DNA of 64,000 bases from Clostridium sp. OF03-18AA (GTDB taxonomy: Bacteria > Bacillota > Clostridia > Lachnospirales > Lachnospiraceae), in the NCBI RefSeq assembly GCF_003478035.1, contig NZ_QUEP01000005.1, forward strand, positions 62,001 to 126,000. The letters are read 5' to 3'. The notes beneath the pieces were generated by a model. It saw only the letters and a list, made by a program, of their open reading frames with translations. It was not told the origin of the DNA and searched no databases. Each line of letters starts with the position of its first letter. Positions within the stretch are counted from its first letter, which is position 1. This document shows positions 36,301 through 44,186 of the stretch, in pieces. A program made the position numbers and the translations under genes.

Positions 36301-36417
36301 TTCCGGGATCAGCTCAAGCTGGGATGAAAAGATCGAGCTGAGACCGAATACGATCAGGCAGAGCACAACAAGAACGGTTGTGACCGGCCGTTTTAAGACC
36401 TTTTTGGTAAGTCCCAT
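33361..36417 (-). CDS. RND family efflux pump (HAE1/AcrB-like)
   Basis: A 1018-residue proton-driven transporter. The fold is a duplicated set of six helices with two large outside loops. Marks: RPVTTVLVVLCLIVFGLSS in helix 1, VYPGASPDDVDQLV, the helix-4 relay LGVGMMVDNSIVVLES, where Asp-Asn replaces the Asp-Asp of AcrB, and the second-half FLMLVGTVVNNGILYVD. It is the pump of a TetR-controlled operon with an adaptor and two TolC-like partners. RND pumps of this size occur in Clostridia but are poorly studied there; drugs, lipids or lipopeptides are possible cargo. Confidence 0.92.
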   Translation of the reverse strand: MGLTKKVLKRPVTTVLVVLCLIVFGLSSIFSSQLELIPEMEMPMLIVSAVYPGASPDDVDQLVISKIEDEIGTLSGVDSVTSMSSENFGMVLVQYDYDQDIDKAYDDLKKKLDGIKSDLPDDVDTPTIIEMDINSTPSITLAVNNDSVDNLYNYVNDDIVPEIEKLTSVASVDVSGGQEAYIKAELIPEKLSQYHVNMNTIVAALKSADFSMPIGSTSVGNKDLSVTSGTSFDTMELLKKIPITLGNGNIIYMEDVANIYNTVEAKDSIGRYDGKDTMTIGVKKNQDSDHITVSKAVQETMQTLKAQDPSLEYVVVNDYSDQISDSLNSVFQTMIMAVIIAMLIIWLFFGDIKASLIVGTSIPVSILAALILMKAIGFTLNVITLSSLVLGVGMMVDNSIVVLESCFRFTDKGGGFVETRKAAIDGTAAVLESIIGGTVTTCVVFIPLALISGMSGQMFKPLGFTIVFCMIASLISAMTLVPLCYVYYRPKEKENTPASGIMRALQNGYRSLMEKLLKKKAMVMGTAVVLVIFSLFLATKLKTELMPADDQGTIAVTIETQPGLKIEEVDKILQRAEDYVTQDPDLDSYMLSYGSSGLSMNMGGSGATLTAYLKDDRGRKTDQVLKEWKRDMQKWSDCSVSLESQSSLGSGMSMGNAEDLEYVLVSTQYDDLKKVSDEIVSELQKRPEATNIHSSLENSAPLVKINVDPVKAAAEGLSPTAVASQVYMMVSGTTATTLNVDGNDIDVKVEYADDEYDTIDKLQGIVLPTATGGSVALMDIADIGFKDSPQSITKSDKQYQVTITGTLTEGADSTTKDKIQKEVIDKYLSGTISMQESTSTKMMNEEFASLGQAIATAVFLVFIVMAAQFESPKFSIMVMTTIPFALIGSFLFLWLVDCPISMTSLLGFLMLVGTVVNNGILYVDTANQYRATMDFKEAVIEAGATRMRPMFMTTLTTIVAMIPMAAAYGNAGKTMQGLALVDVGGLIVSTAMALLVLPVFYVIMSGKNQDKKEIIDVD

Positions 36418-36432
36418 GTTCCTTGTGCCTCC

Positions 36433-37575
36433 TTATTTTGCTGCCGTTTCCGCGGCTTCTGTAGTCTCTTCTGCTGTTGTCTCACTGCTGTCGGCTGTCG
36501 TTTCCGCACTGTCATCACTGCCCTGAATATTTACCGCGGCGCCGTCATAAAGCTCCTTGGACCAGCTTGTGATGACCTCGTCGTCGTAGGAAAGTCCGGA
36601 AACGATCTGAATCTTGTCAGAATCGATGAGTCCGTCTTCCACCGGAGTCTTTTTCGCCGTTGCTGTCGCGGCATCATATGTATACACGTAAGCGTCTCCA
36701 TTGCTGTAGTTCACACAATCTGCCGGAACGACCATGACGTTGTCCGCCTTCTCTGCTGTCACATAAACCTTTACCATCGTTCCGCTGGCAAGTCCGTCCG
36801 CGTCACCCAGGGTCGCTTTCACCTTGAAAAGTCCTGTGGACGCGTCCACCATGCTGCCGATCTCAGAGATCGCGCCGCTGTAGTCCGTTCCGTTCTTCTC
36901 CACCGTCACAGGATCACCGATATTTAATCCCTTCATGACACGCTCCGACACGTTGAAGGTCAGTGTTTTTCCGCCTGCACCGGATACAACGCCTGCGACA
37001 GAACCGCCCGCAGACATATCATGTACCTGCACGCCAAACTGTTCTAAGACACCGGCGATCGGCGCGGTAACGACCGTGTTCTCGCTCTGGGTATCATAGT
37101 TTAATTTTGCGGAATCATACTGGAGCTTCGCCATGGACAGACCGCTTACCGCCTGCTCGTAGGCCTGAGCGGAAATATCCCCGCTCTCGTAGAGCGCCTT
37201 CATCCTGTTTACAGATGTCTGGGCATCATTTAAGGATACCTGAGTCGTATTTAACGTGATCCTTGCCGCGTCTAACTGCTTGTTGTCGATGCGGAACAGC
37301 TTCTGTCCCTTCTGTACGGTATCGCCCTGATTTACATAAACCTCCAGTACTTCTCCGCTTCCCTTCGGGATAATGTATACCTGATCTGCCGGTTCCACGG
37401 TACCTGTCAGTCCTGTGGAAAGTTCAATATTTCCTGTCTCCGGTGTCTGGACGACGACGGTCGGGTTCGGAACGGCCTCGATCGGCTCTTCTTTTTTCGT
37501 AAATCTTGTGAACATCAGGACTCCAAATGCGCCGACGCATACAAGTCCGATTACGATCTTACCTGCTTTCTTCAT
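36433..37575 (-). CDS. RND pump adaptor (membrane fusion protein, HlyD/AcrA-like)
   Basis: A 380-residue adaptor anchored by one N-terminal helix (AGKIVIGLVCVGAFGVLMF). It shows the split lipoyl halves (VYIIPKGSGEVLEVYVNQGDTVQKGQKLFRID and VTAPIAGVLEQFGVQVHD, read about 70-100 and 170-190), the coiled-coil hairpin between them (LNDAQTSVNRMKALYESG), a beta-barrel domain, and a Thr/Glu-rich tail. It joins the RND pump, encoded 15 bp downstream, with the TolC-like proteins. Confidence 0.9.
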   Translation of the reverse strand: MKKAGKIVIGLVCVGAFGVLMFTRFTKKEEPIEAVPNPTVVVQTPETGNIELSTGLTGTVEPADQVYIIPKGSGEVLEVYVNQGDTVQKGQKLFRIDNKQLDAARITLNTTQVSLNDAQTSVNRMKALYESGDISAQAYEQAVSGLSMAKLQYDSAKLNYDTQSENTVVTAPIAGVLEQFGVQVHDMSAGGSVAGVVSGAGGKTLTFNVSERVMKGLNIGDPVTVEKNGTDYSGAISEIGSMVDASTGLFKVKATLGDADGLASGTMVKVYVTAEKADNVMVVPADCVNYSNGDAYVYTYDAATATAKKTPVEDGLIDSDKIQIVSGLSYDDEVITSWSKELYDGAAVNIQGSDDSAETTADSSETTAEETTEAAETAAK

Positions 37576-37632
37576 GGTTCCTCCTCATTTTCTGTAACAT
37601 GCTGCTGTGGTACGACTCCGGTTGTTCTGTTT

Positions 37633-38295
37633 TTATGAACGTCCCTCGTCTGTTTTCTTCCTGCTGCCCTCTGTTTTATATCCACATATGCCATAATGGA
37701 GCATATGGATATGACGTTTGTAATATTCGGAAGCTTCCGTTCTCGACTCGCCGTCCCGGAAAAAACGTTTGAGTGACATGATGAATACGATCATGTGCAT
37801 CTCGATCAGCTCGAAAAACTCCTGATGATCCAGATCACATTTCTCTTTGTTGACATGTTCATACAACAGTTTTAAAAATTTCCGGTTTGCCTCCATCGCC
37901 TCCGGGTTCGAATCCGATCCGCCTTTGAATAGTTCTACCAGTCTTGCGCTGTTGACCAGGTTGTGAAAGATCGCTGACAACCCTGAATCCTCAAGCCGGT
38001 CCATCCCGAGATCAAAGATCTGCTCCAGGACCTCCCAGAGGTCTCCGCCGTTTTCGTCCAGCATCGTGATGTACGATGTGAAATGCTGTTCCGCCTGGTT
38101 GCAGATCAGCCATTTTAACAGATCCTGTTTATCTTCAAAATATGTGTAAAAGCTTCCTCTCGATATATCCGCGTCGTGAACGATCCGGTTGATCGATACT
38201 TCCTCCGGAGCTACCCTCATAAATTCCTTTGCCGCCGCAGCCCGAATTGCTTCGATCTTTTCCTTCGGAAGCCGCATAAACCGTTCGGTCGGCAT
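37633..38295 (-). CDS. TetR family transcriptional regulator
   Basis: A 220-residue repressor, first gene of the RND operon. The N-terminal HTH reads VSINRIVHDADISRGSFYTYFEDKQDLL (about residues 33-60). The rest is a helical ligand domain. GGGGAG lies 8 bp before the ATG. It probably represses its own operon at two palindromes around the promoter and is released by a pump substrate. Confidence 0.9.
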   Translation of the reverse strand: MPTERFMRLPKEKIEAIRAAAAKEFMRVAPEEVSINRIVHDADISRGSFYTYFEDKQDLLKWLICNQAEQHFTSYITMLDENGGDLWEVLEQIFDLGMDRLEDSGLSAIFHNLVNSARLVELFKGGSDSNPEAMEANRKFLKLLYEHVNKEKCDLDHQEFFELIEMHMIVFIMSLKRFFRDGESRTEASEYYKRHIHMLHYGICGYKTEGSRKKTDEGRS

Positions 38296-38334
38296 AATTC
38301 CATCTCCCCTCTTCTATAAAAACGGGTTCAAAAA

Positions 38335-38379
38335 GTGACAACCCGTCACCATTATAGTGACACCCTGTCATTCTGTCAA
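38335..38379 (-). promoter_or_regulatory. RND operon promoter with two TetR-type operators
   Basis: On the minus strand a perfect promoter, TTGACA (38379-38374), 17 bp, TATAAT (38356-38351). A palindrome TGACAGGGTGTCA (38370-38358) fills the spacer and a second, GTGACGGGTTGTCAC (38349-38335), follows the -10. A dimer bound at either would block RNA polymerase. Confidence 0.85.
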
Positions 38380-38623
38380 TATCTGTTTTTCCAGTTTATA
38401 ATGATTTTATATTTTCGTAAGGTTTGCAAAATTTCTGTATAGAAACTCCTGCCTCCGGTCCGATCCCGTCTGTGATTTCCGCTGTTTTGCTCAGCCTATC
38501 ATGCCCATGTTTCAGAATTGTTTTCCGATTGTTGCAGTTTCATGAATCCTGCAGATTTTGCCGGAAATATCGGATTGTACAGGAATAAATACCAATTCAT
38601 AGCATGTTTGTAGGAATTGCTTC

Positions 38624-38652
38624 TTGCATATTTTTCTCAATACATGTATAAT
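38624..38652 (+). promoter_or_regulatory. Promoter of the suf operon
   Basis: TTGCAT (38624-38629) and TATAAT (38647-38652) are 17 bp apart, about 150 bp before sufC. The gap from 38384 to 38620 shows no other feature. Confidence 0.8.
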
Positions 38653-38663
38653 ATCATTGAATC

Positions 38664-38682
38664 ACCTAGTAAGTAACTAGGT
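38664..38682 (+). promoter_or_regulatory. 19-bp perfect palindrome at the suf transcription start
   Basis: ACCTAGTAAGTAACTAGGT (7-bp arms, 5-bp centre) begins 12 bp after the -10 and so covers the start point. It is a probable repressor site, for example for an IscR/Rrf2-type Fe-S sensor; the regulator is not encoded here. Confidence 0.7.
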
Positions 38683-38799
38683 TTAGTCCCGGCAGACGGA
38701 ACGTATCCCGGAGATCAGCTCCGGTGCCGGTTCATATCTGTCCGGAAATTGCTGAAACTTACATTTTTACCTTATATAAAATACATGGAGGAATCCGAT

Positions 38800-39570
38800 A
38801 TGTCAGAACTATTATTAAATGTAAAAAATCTCTCCGTGAATGTGGAAGAGAAATCCATTCTTCACGGGATCAACTTAACGATCAACAAAGGCGAGACCCA
38901 CGTACTCATGGGACCGAACGGTGCCGGAAAATCCACACTCGGCTGCACCCTGATGGGGAACCCGAACTATCATGTGACAGACGGTGAGATCTTCTTCGGA
39001 GGCGAGAACATCACAAAAGAAGCCGCTGACAAGCGTGCAAAGCTCGGCATGTTCCTCTCCTTCCAGAATCCGCTTGAGGTTCCGGGGATCTCCCTCTCCA
39101 ACTTTATCCGCAGCGCTCTCTCCGCGAGAACCGGAAAGAATGTCCGCATCTGGGATTTCAATAAAGAACTCCAGAAAGCGATGGAGGTTCTCGACATGGA
39201 TCCGTCCTATGGCTTCCGTGATCTGAACGTCGGCTTCTCCGGCGGTGAGAAAAAGAAAGCGGAGATCCTGCAGCTTCTCCTCTTAAATCCGTCCTTAGCG
39301 ATCCTCGATGAGACAGACTCCGGTCTCGATGTCGACGCGGTCCGCACCGTTTCCAAGGGAATCGAGGAGTACCAGAAGAGCAAGGACGGCGCTCTCCTCA
39401 TCATCACCCACAGCACAAGGATCCTGGAGTCTCTCCATGTGGACAAGACCCATGTTCTCGTAGACGGCCGCCTGGTTGCCGAGGGCGATGGTTCTCTCGT
39501 CGATGAGATCAATGAGAACGGCTTCGAGCAGTTTATCGCTTCCGCAAATGAGAAGGGAGAGAACGATTAA
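38800..39570 (+). CDS. sufC: Fe-S cluster assembly ATPase SufC
   Basis: A 256-residue ABC-type ATPase that binds SufB and SufD and drives their rearrangement during Fe-S cluster assembly in the cytosol. Walker A is GPNGAGKSTL, followed by FLSFQNPLEVPG, signature VGFSGGEKKKAEILQ, Walker B LAILDETDSGLD and the switch ITHSTRIL. The ATG at 38800 has GGAGG 8 bp upstream. First gene of the operon; it overlaps sufB by one base. Confidence 0.97.
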   Translation: MSELLLNVKNLSVNVEEKSILHGINLTINKGETHVLMGPNGAGKSTLGCTLMGNPNYHVTDGEIFFGGENITKEAADKRAKLGMFLSFQNPLEVPGISLSNFIRSALSARTGKNVRIWDFNKELQKAMEVLDMDPSYGFRDLNVGFSGGEKKKAEILQLLLLNPSLAILDETDSGLDVDAVRTVSKGIEEYQKSKDGALLIITHSTRILESLHVDKTHVLVDGRLVAEGDGSLVDEINENGFEQFIASANEKGEND

Positions 39571-40976
39571 TGAAGGAAAAGACGTATGTTGAGGACGTTG
39601 ACCGCAACATGTACGACTTCCGCAATGACGAGAAGGACGCTTACCGTATTAAAAACGGTCTCACCGAGGACATTGTGGAAAAGATCTCCGAGGAGAAACA
39701 TGACCCGGAGTGGATGCATGATTTCCGGTTGAACTCCTTAAAAATATATCATGAAATGAAGGTTCCGGACTGGGGCCCGTCCATCGAAGGATTAAACATG
39801 GACAACATCGCCACCTACGTCCGTGCCAACACAAAGATGAAAGGGGACTGGTCCGAGGTTCCGGAAGAGATCAAGGACACCTTCGAAAAGCTCGGGATCC
39901 CGCAGGCGGAGCGCACCTCCCTCGCCGGCGTGGGTGCCCAGTACGACTCCGAGCTCGTCTACCATAATGTCCGCAAGGAGGTCGCAGAGCAGGGCGTCAT
40001 CTACACCGATATGGAGAGTGCTCTGACCGGTGAATATGCCGATATGGTAAAGGACCACTTTATGAAGCTCGTGACACCCCATGACCATAAATTCGCAGCC
40101 CTGCACGGCGCTGTCTGGTCCGGCGGTTCCTTCGTCTATGTTCCGAAGGGAGTTTCCGTCGAGATCCCGCTGCAGTCCTACTTCCGTTTAAATGCCGCAG
40201 GTGCCGGACAATTTGAGCACACCCTGATCATCGTCGATGAGGGCGCGTCCTTACATTTCATCGAAGGATGTTCCGCTCCGAAGTACAACGTGGCAAACCT
40301 CCATGCCGGCTGTGTCGAGCTTTACATCGGAAAAAACGCAAAGCTCCGCTACTCTACGATCGAAAACTGGTCGAAAAATATGTACAATTTAAACACAAAA
40401 CGGGCGAAGGTCGAGGAGGGCGGAGTCATCGAGTGGGTATCCGGTTCCTTCGGTTCCCATGTTTCTTACCTCTACCCGATGAGCGTGTTAAACGGTGAGG
40501 GCGCAAGATCCGAGTTCACCGGAATCACATTCGCGGGCAAAGGACAGAACCTCGATACCGGATGTAAGGTCGTCCACAACGCACCGAAAACTTCTTCCTA
40601 TGTAAATACGAGATCAATCTCCAAGGATGGCGGGATCAGCACCTTCCGAAGCTCCGTTGTCGTATCCGCAAAGGCAAAGGGCAGCAAATCCGCTGTCTCC
40701 TGCCAGTCCCTGATGCTCGACGATATCTCCCGTTCCGACACGATCCCGGCGATGGATATCCGCACAAAGGACGCCGATGTCGGACATGAGGCAAAGATCG
40801 GTCGCATCAGCGATGACGCCGTCTTCTATCTGATGTCCCGCGGTATCTCCGAGGAGGACGCGAGAGCCCTGATCGTCAGCGGCTTCGCCGACAATGTCTC
40901 GAAGGAGCTTCCGCTTGAATACGCGGTGGAGATGAACAATCTGATCCACCTGGAAATGAAAGGAAGTATTGGATGA
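39570..40976 (+). CDS. sufB: Fe-S cluster scaffold SufB
   Basis: A 468-residue scaffold on which the nascent [4Fe-4S] cluster is built. Strings typical of SufB are VGAQYDSELVYHNVRKEV, the KLVTPHDHKFAALHGAVWSG run, FEHTLIIVDEGASLHFIEGCSAP, and the late GRISDDAVFYLMSRGISEEDA. The length agrees with the family. Its start shares a base with the sufC stop and its end overlaps sufD in an ATGATG, which indicates tight coupling. Confidence 0.97.
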   Translation: MKEKTYVEDVDRNMYDFRNDEKDAYRIKNGLTEDIVEKISEEKHDPEWMHDFRLNSLKIYHEMKVPDWGPSIEGLNMDNIATYVRANTKMKGDWSEVPEEIKDTFEKLGIPQAERTSLAGVGAQYDSELVYHNVRKEVAEQGVIYTDMESALTGEYADMVKDHFMKLVTPHDHKFAALHGAVWSGGSFVYVPKGVSVEIPLQSYFRLNAAGAGQFEHTLIIVDEGASLHFIEGCSAPKYNVANLHAGCVELYIGKNAKLRYSTIENWSKNMYNLNTKRAKVEEGGVIEWVSGSFGSHVSYLYPMSVLNGEGARSEFTGITFAGKGQNLDTGCKVVHNAPKTSSYVNTRSISKDGGISTFRSSVVVSAKAKGSKSAVSCQSLMLDDISRSDTIPAMDIRTKDADVGHEAKIGRISDDAVFYLMSRGISEEDARALIVSGFADNVSKELPLEYAVEMNNLIHLEMKGSIG

Positions 40977-42070
40977 TGGAGAATATGAAGATCAACCAGC
41001 TCCCTTCAAAGACATGGAACTGGCTCAAAATGAATGAAACCGCGATCTCCGGGATCACTGTATCCGGAGCGCATGAAATAAAAGCTGAGATCCCGGCGGG
41101 GATCTCAAAAACAAACTGCCCTGCCGGCCTTCCGGATCAGTTCCGGGAGATCGCAGGCGGAATGGGACCGGATATGGATGTTCTCGTCAGAGAGTCCGCA
41201 GCCGGTGCCGTCCTGCTCTCGACGGATGGAGACCTCGCAGAGACACCGGTGCGCATCGGCTTCACATACGGCTCTTCCGAGCATAGCTTAAATACGTTCG
41301 GAATCTTCGCAAAAGAAGGAAGTAAGATGACCGTCATCATGGATATGGCGGCTGAGGCCGACGGTACTTCGGGTGCAGACCACACTGCTCTCTCCGGCGT
41401 CCAGACAAAACTGATCCTCGAAAAAGACGCCGAAGTGACTCTCGTCCAGATCATCCGCAATGACAATGCAAAAACCGTCTTAAACGACATCGGTGCAAAG
41501 GTTGCTGACGGAGCAAAATTCTCCGTGATCCACCTCTTCCTCTCCGGTGGTCATGTATACAACGGCTGTAAGGCAGATCTCGTCGGCAAAAAGAGTACGT
41601 TCACCGCGGACATCGCCTACACGGTCGGAAACGATGCAGTTCTTGATATGAACTACGTCGCTCTCCACGAAGGAAAGAAATCCGTCAGCGAGATCAAGAC
41701 CGACGGCGTGCTTCATGAAAATTCGAAGAAACTCTTCCGCGGAACGATCGACTTTAAGAAAGGCGCGGCAGGCGCTGTCGGAAACGAGAAAGAGGACGTT
41801 CTTCTTCTCGACGATGACGTTGTAAACCAGACGATTCCGCTGATCCTCTGCGCGGAGGAAGATGTCGAAGGAAACCACGGTGCAACGATCGGAAAGCTTG
41901 ACGATGACATGGTCTTCTATCTGGAAAGCCGCGGCATGGAGCTTCCAAAGATCTACAAGATGATGGCGAAGGCACGGATCGACGCCGTTCTCCGTCTGGT
42001 ACCTGATGAAAAGACAAAGGCAGATGTTGCCTCTTATTTAGAAAGTGAGGCCACCAATGGACGTATCTAA
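40973..42070 (+). CDS. sufD: Fe-S cluster assembly protein SufD
   Basis: A 365-residue SufB-like beta-helix protein that completes the SufBCD complex. Weakly conserved in its first half, it has the SufD-type core with LDMNYVALHEGKKSVSEIKTDGVL and FRGTIDFKKGAAGAVGNEKE, then HGATIGKLDDDMVFYLESRGM, which parallels SufB. Its start is one of two overlapping ATGs (40973 or 40976). The stop overlaps sufS by 14 bp. Confidence 0.93.
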   Translation: MMENMKINQLPSKTWNWLKMNETAISGITVSGAHEIKAEIPAGISKTNCPAGLPDQFREIAGGMGPDMDVLVRESAAGAVLLSTDGDLAETPVRIGFTYGSSEHSLNTFGIFAKEGSKMTVIMDMAAEADGTSGADHTALSGVQTKLILEKDAEVTLVQIIRNDNAKTVLNDIGAKVADGAKFSVIHLFLSGGHVYNGCKADLVGKKSTFTADIAYTVGNDAVLDMNYVALHEGKKSVSEIKTDGVLHENSKKLFRGTIDFKKGAAGAVGNEKEDVLLLDDDVVNQTIPLILCAEEDVEGNHGATIGKLDDDMVFYLESRGMELPKIYKMMAKARIDAVLRLVPDEKTKADVASYLESEATNGRI

Positions 42071-43271
42071 GATCCGGGAAGATTTCCCGCTTCTCAAAAA
42101 CCGTGACATCATTTACCTGGACAATGCGGCAACTTCCCAGAAGCCCGCAGCTGTCCTGGATGCTGAAAAGCAGTTTTATGAGAAATACAATGCAAACCCG
42201 TTCCGCGGTCTCTATGAGCTGAGCGAAGAAGCAACGGAATGTTATGAAGAAGCAAGAAAAACGGTCGCTGATTTTCTCCACGCATCCTGTCCGGAAGAGA
42301 TCATTTTCACGAGAAATGCGACTGAGAGCTTGAATCTCGCCGCTTACACACTCTCCGAGTACCTGTTAAAACCGGGTGACGAGATCATCGTCAGCATCAT
42401 GGAACATCACAGCAACATTCTTCCATGGCAGCAGGCCGCAAAGCGTTACGGTGCGACCGTGAAATACCTGGAATGCGACATGGACGGCACGATCCCGGCA
42501 GAGCGCCTCGAGAACATGATCACCCCGCACACAAAGATCGCGGCGATCACCCAGATTTCCAACGTGCTCGGATGCAAGAATGACTTAAAGACCTTCGCTG
42601 AGATCTGCCACCGCCACGGTGTGATCCTGGTCGGCGACGGCGCACAGAGCGTTCCGCACATCAAAGTCGATGTCCAGGACCTCGGAGTCGATTTTCTCTC
42701 CTTCTCCGGACATAAGATGCTGGCTCCGATGGGGATCGGCGCTCTCTACGGAAAGAAAGAGCTGTTAGAGCAGCTCCCGCCATTTCTCACCGGCGGCGAG
42801 ATGATCGAATCCGTCACAAGAGAAGGTGCTGTCTGGGCAGAAGTTCCGCATAAATTTGAGGCGGGAACCGTCAATGCCGGCGGCGCTTATGCACTTGCCG
42901 AGGCGATCCGCTACATGAACACGATCGATTTTGATGCGATCGAGGAACAGGAAAACAAGCTCACAAGGATCGCTTATGAGGGCATGACAAAGATCCCGGG
43001 GATCCGTGTTCTCGGAAGTTCCGATCCAGACAATCATCACGGGATCCTCTCCTTCGCCGTTGACGGGGTTCATCCGCATGATGTCGCTGAGATCTTAAAT
43101 GCCGATAATATCTGCGTCCGCGCCGGTCATCACTGCGCGCAGCCGCTCTTACAGTACCTTGGGACCGCCTCTACGACCCGTGTGAGTCTCGCATTCTACA
43201 ATACTGAGGATGAGATCCGGGCGTTCCTCACAAGTCTTGGCGGATTAAGGAGAAAAATGGGATATGAGTAA
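42057..43271 (+). CDS. sufS: Cysteine desulfurase SufS
   Basis: A 404-residue PLP enzyme that takes sulfur from cysteine and passes it to SufU. The ATG at 42057 has GAGG upstream and sits inside the end of sufD. Marks: IYLDNAATSQKP, MEHHSNILPWQ, the PLP lysine in FLSFSGHKMLAPMG, and the active-site Cys in RAGHHCAQPLL near residue 360. It overlaps sufU by 8 bp. Confidence 0.97.
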   Translation: MDVSKIREDFPLLKNRDIIYLDNAATSQKPAAVLDAEKQFYEKYNANPFRGLYELSEEATECYEEARKTVADFLHASCPEEIIFTRNATESLNLAAYTLSEYLLKPGDEIIVSIMEHHSNILPWQQAAKRYGATVKYLECDMDGTIPAERLENMITPHTKIAAITQISNVLGCKNDLKTFAEICHRHGVILVGDGAQSVPHIKVDVQDLGVDFLSFSGHKMLAPMGIGALYGKKELLEQLPPFLTGGEMIESVTREGAVWAEVPHKFEAGTVNAGGAYALAEAIRYMNTIDFDAIEEQENKLTRIAYEGMTKIPGIRVLGSSDPDNHHGILSFAVDGVHPHDVAEILNADNICVRAGHHCAQPLLQYLGTASTTRVSLAFYNTEDEIRAFLTSLGGLRRKMGYE

Positions 43272-43722
43272 TACATTTTATAATGAAATTTTAATCGAGC
43301 ACAACCTTCATCCGACCCACAAGCATGATCTGCCGGATGCAAATCTCGTCCTTGAGGGCGTAAACCCGAGCTGCGGCGATGATATCTGGCTGAAATTAAA
43401 AGTTGAAAACGATGAGATCGTTGACGGGGCGTTCGTCGGGGATGGCTGCGCCATCTCCCAGGCTTCCGCAGATATGATGCTGGACCTGATCATCGGAAAG
43501 AAAAAAGACGAGGCACTCCGCCTCGCAAACCTCTTCCTCGAGATGATCAAAGGAAATGTCAAAGGCGATGACCTCGAGCCGCTCGAAGAAGCCTCCATCC
43601 TCCAGGATGTCTCCCATATGCCGGCGCGTGTCAAATGCGCGGTCCTTGGGTGGCATACGATGGAAGAAATGTTTAAGAAAGCTGCAGATGGAAAAATGAT
43701 TCCAGCCAGCTATTCCAAGTAG
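43264..43722 (+). CDS. sufU: Sulfur relay / scaffold protein SufU
   Basis: A 152-residue Zn-dependent sulfurtransferase partner of SufS in Gram-positives. The three conserved cysteines are in NPSCGDD, DGCAIS and ARVKCAVLGW, with the Asp in the first. The 18-residue insert typical of SufU over IscU fits the length. It is the last gene of the operon; structured repeats follow. Confidence 0.95.
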   Translation: MSNTFYNEILIEHNLHPTHKHDLPDANLVLEGVNPSCGDDIWLKLKVENDEIVDGAFVGDGCAISQASADMMLDLIIGKKKDEALRLANLFLEMIKGNVKGDDLEPLEEASILQDVSHMPARVKCAVLGWHTMEEMFKKAADGKMIPASYSK

Positions 43723-43855
43723 GTATTTTCGGCACCGAAAATACTGTAATATAATGTCCGGGATGCGGATTTTGCCGATTTAGGATGCAAAGCATCGGCA
43801 AAATCCCGTTACTGTTTACGCAAAGCGTAAGCAGTAACGCCGGGGTTGTCGGTGA
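43723..43855. repeat. Cluster of three or four stem-loops after sufU
   Basis: Starting at the sufU stop are GTATTTTCGG-CA-CCGAAAATAC (43723-43744), GGATTTTGCCGAT with ATCGGCAAAATCC (43767-43806), GTTACTG-TTTACGC with GCGTAAG-CAGTAAC (43808-43838), and GGTTGTC-GGT-GACGACC. The second recurs inverted at 59711-59759. No T tract follows, so they may shape or protect RNA ends more than stop transcription. Confidence 0.65.
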
Positions 43856-43875
43856 CGACCGAAGGGAAATAGTGC

Positions 43876-43904
43876 TTGAATTCGATTTGGGAATATGATA
43901 GACT
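43876..43904 (+). promoter_or_regulatory. Promoter of the antisense antitoxin RNA
   Basis: TTGAAT (43876-43881) and TAGACT (43899-43904) are 17 bp apart. Other -10-like strings overlap (TATGAT, TATAGA), so the exact start is uncertain. Confidence 0.5.
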
Positions 43905-43910
43905 ATAGAT

Positions 43911-44013
43911 ACAAAAAAGGGAAAGTCAGATACACACGGCCTACCCTTTACAAGTAATCTGTTATAGTATAACAGCCGTCACTATTGGGGTAGTGGCGGC
44001 TATTTTCTTTTTC
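43911..44013 (+). ncRNA. Putative antisense RNA antitoxin (RatA-like position)
   Basis: A roughly 100-nt RNA is predicted from the promoter at 43876-43904 to an intrinsic terminator: stem AGCCGTCACTA with TAGTGGCGGCT, then ATTTTCTTTTT (to about 44013). It converges on the toxin gene and covers its last codons and 3' untranslated part, as in the txpA/ratA type I system. It would pair with the toxin mRNA and promote decay. Confidence 0.65.
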
Positions 44014-44092
44014 CGAAGATCGTGTAACACAATCCTACGAGAGCTACAATGAAGATACCTATCTGGATCAAGTCCGAATATGTAACATACAT
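44000..44092 (-). CDS. Holin-like type I toxin, 30 residues
   Basis: A tiny membrane peptide beginning MYVTYSDLIQIGIFIVALVG and ending TIFGKRK, the pattern of the putative holin-like toxin (TxpA/Hol_Tox) group: a short N-terminal stretch, one membrane helix, and a basic tail. The ATG at 44092 has AGGAGG 9 bp upstream; the earlier ATG at 44098 is too close. CCCTCC at 44124-44119 can pair with this GGAGGG, so the ribosome site may be masked in the full mRNA. Family toxins insert in the cell's own membrane. Confidence 0.8.
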   Translation of the reverse strand: MYVTYSDLIQIGIFIVALVGLCYTIFGKRK

Positions 44093-44186
44093 TGGCATCG
44101 CCCTCCTTTCTTTCGTCCGGAGGGGGAAGCCCCTCCTTTTATGGAGGGCAGGCCGCCTTTTATGTATTCTGCTTTCCCATAAATTC

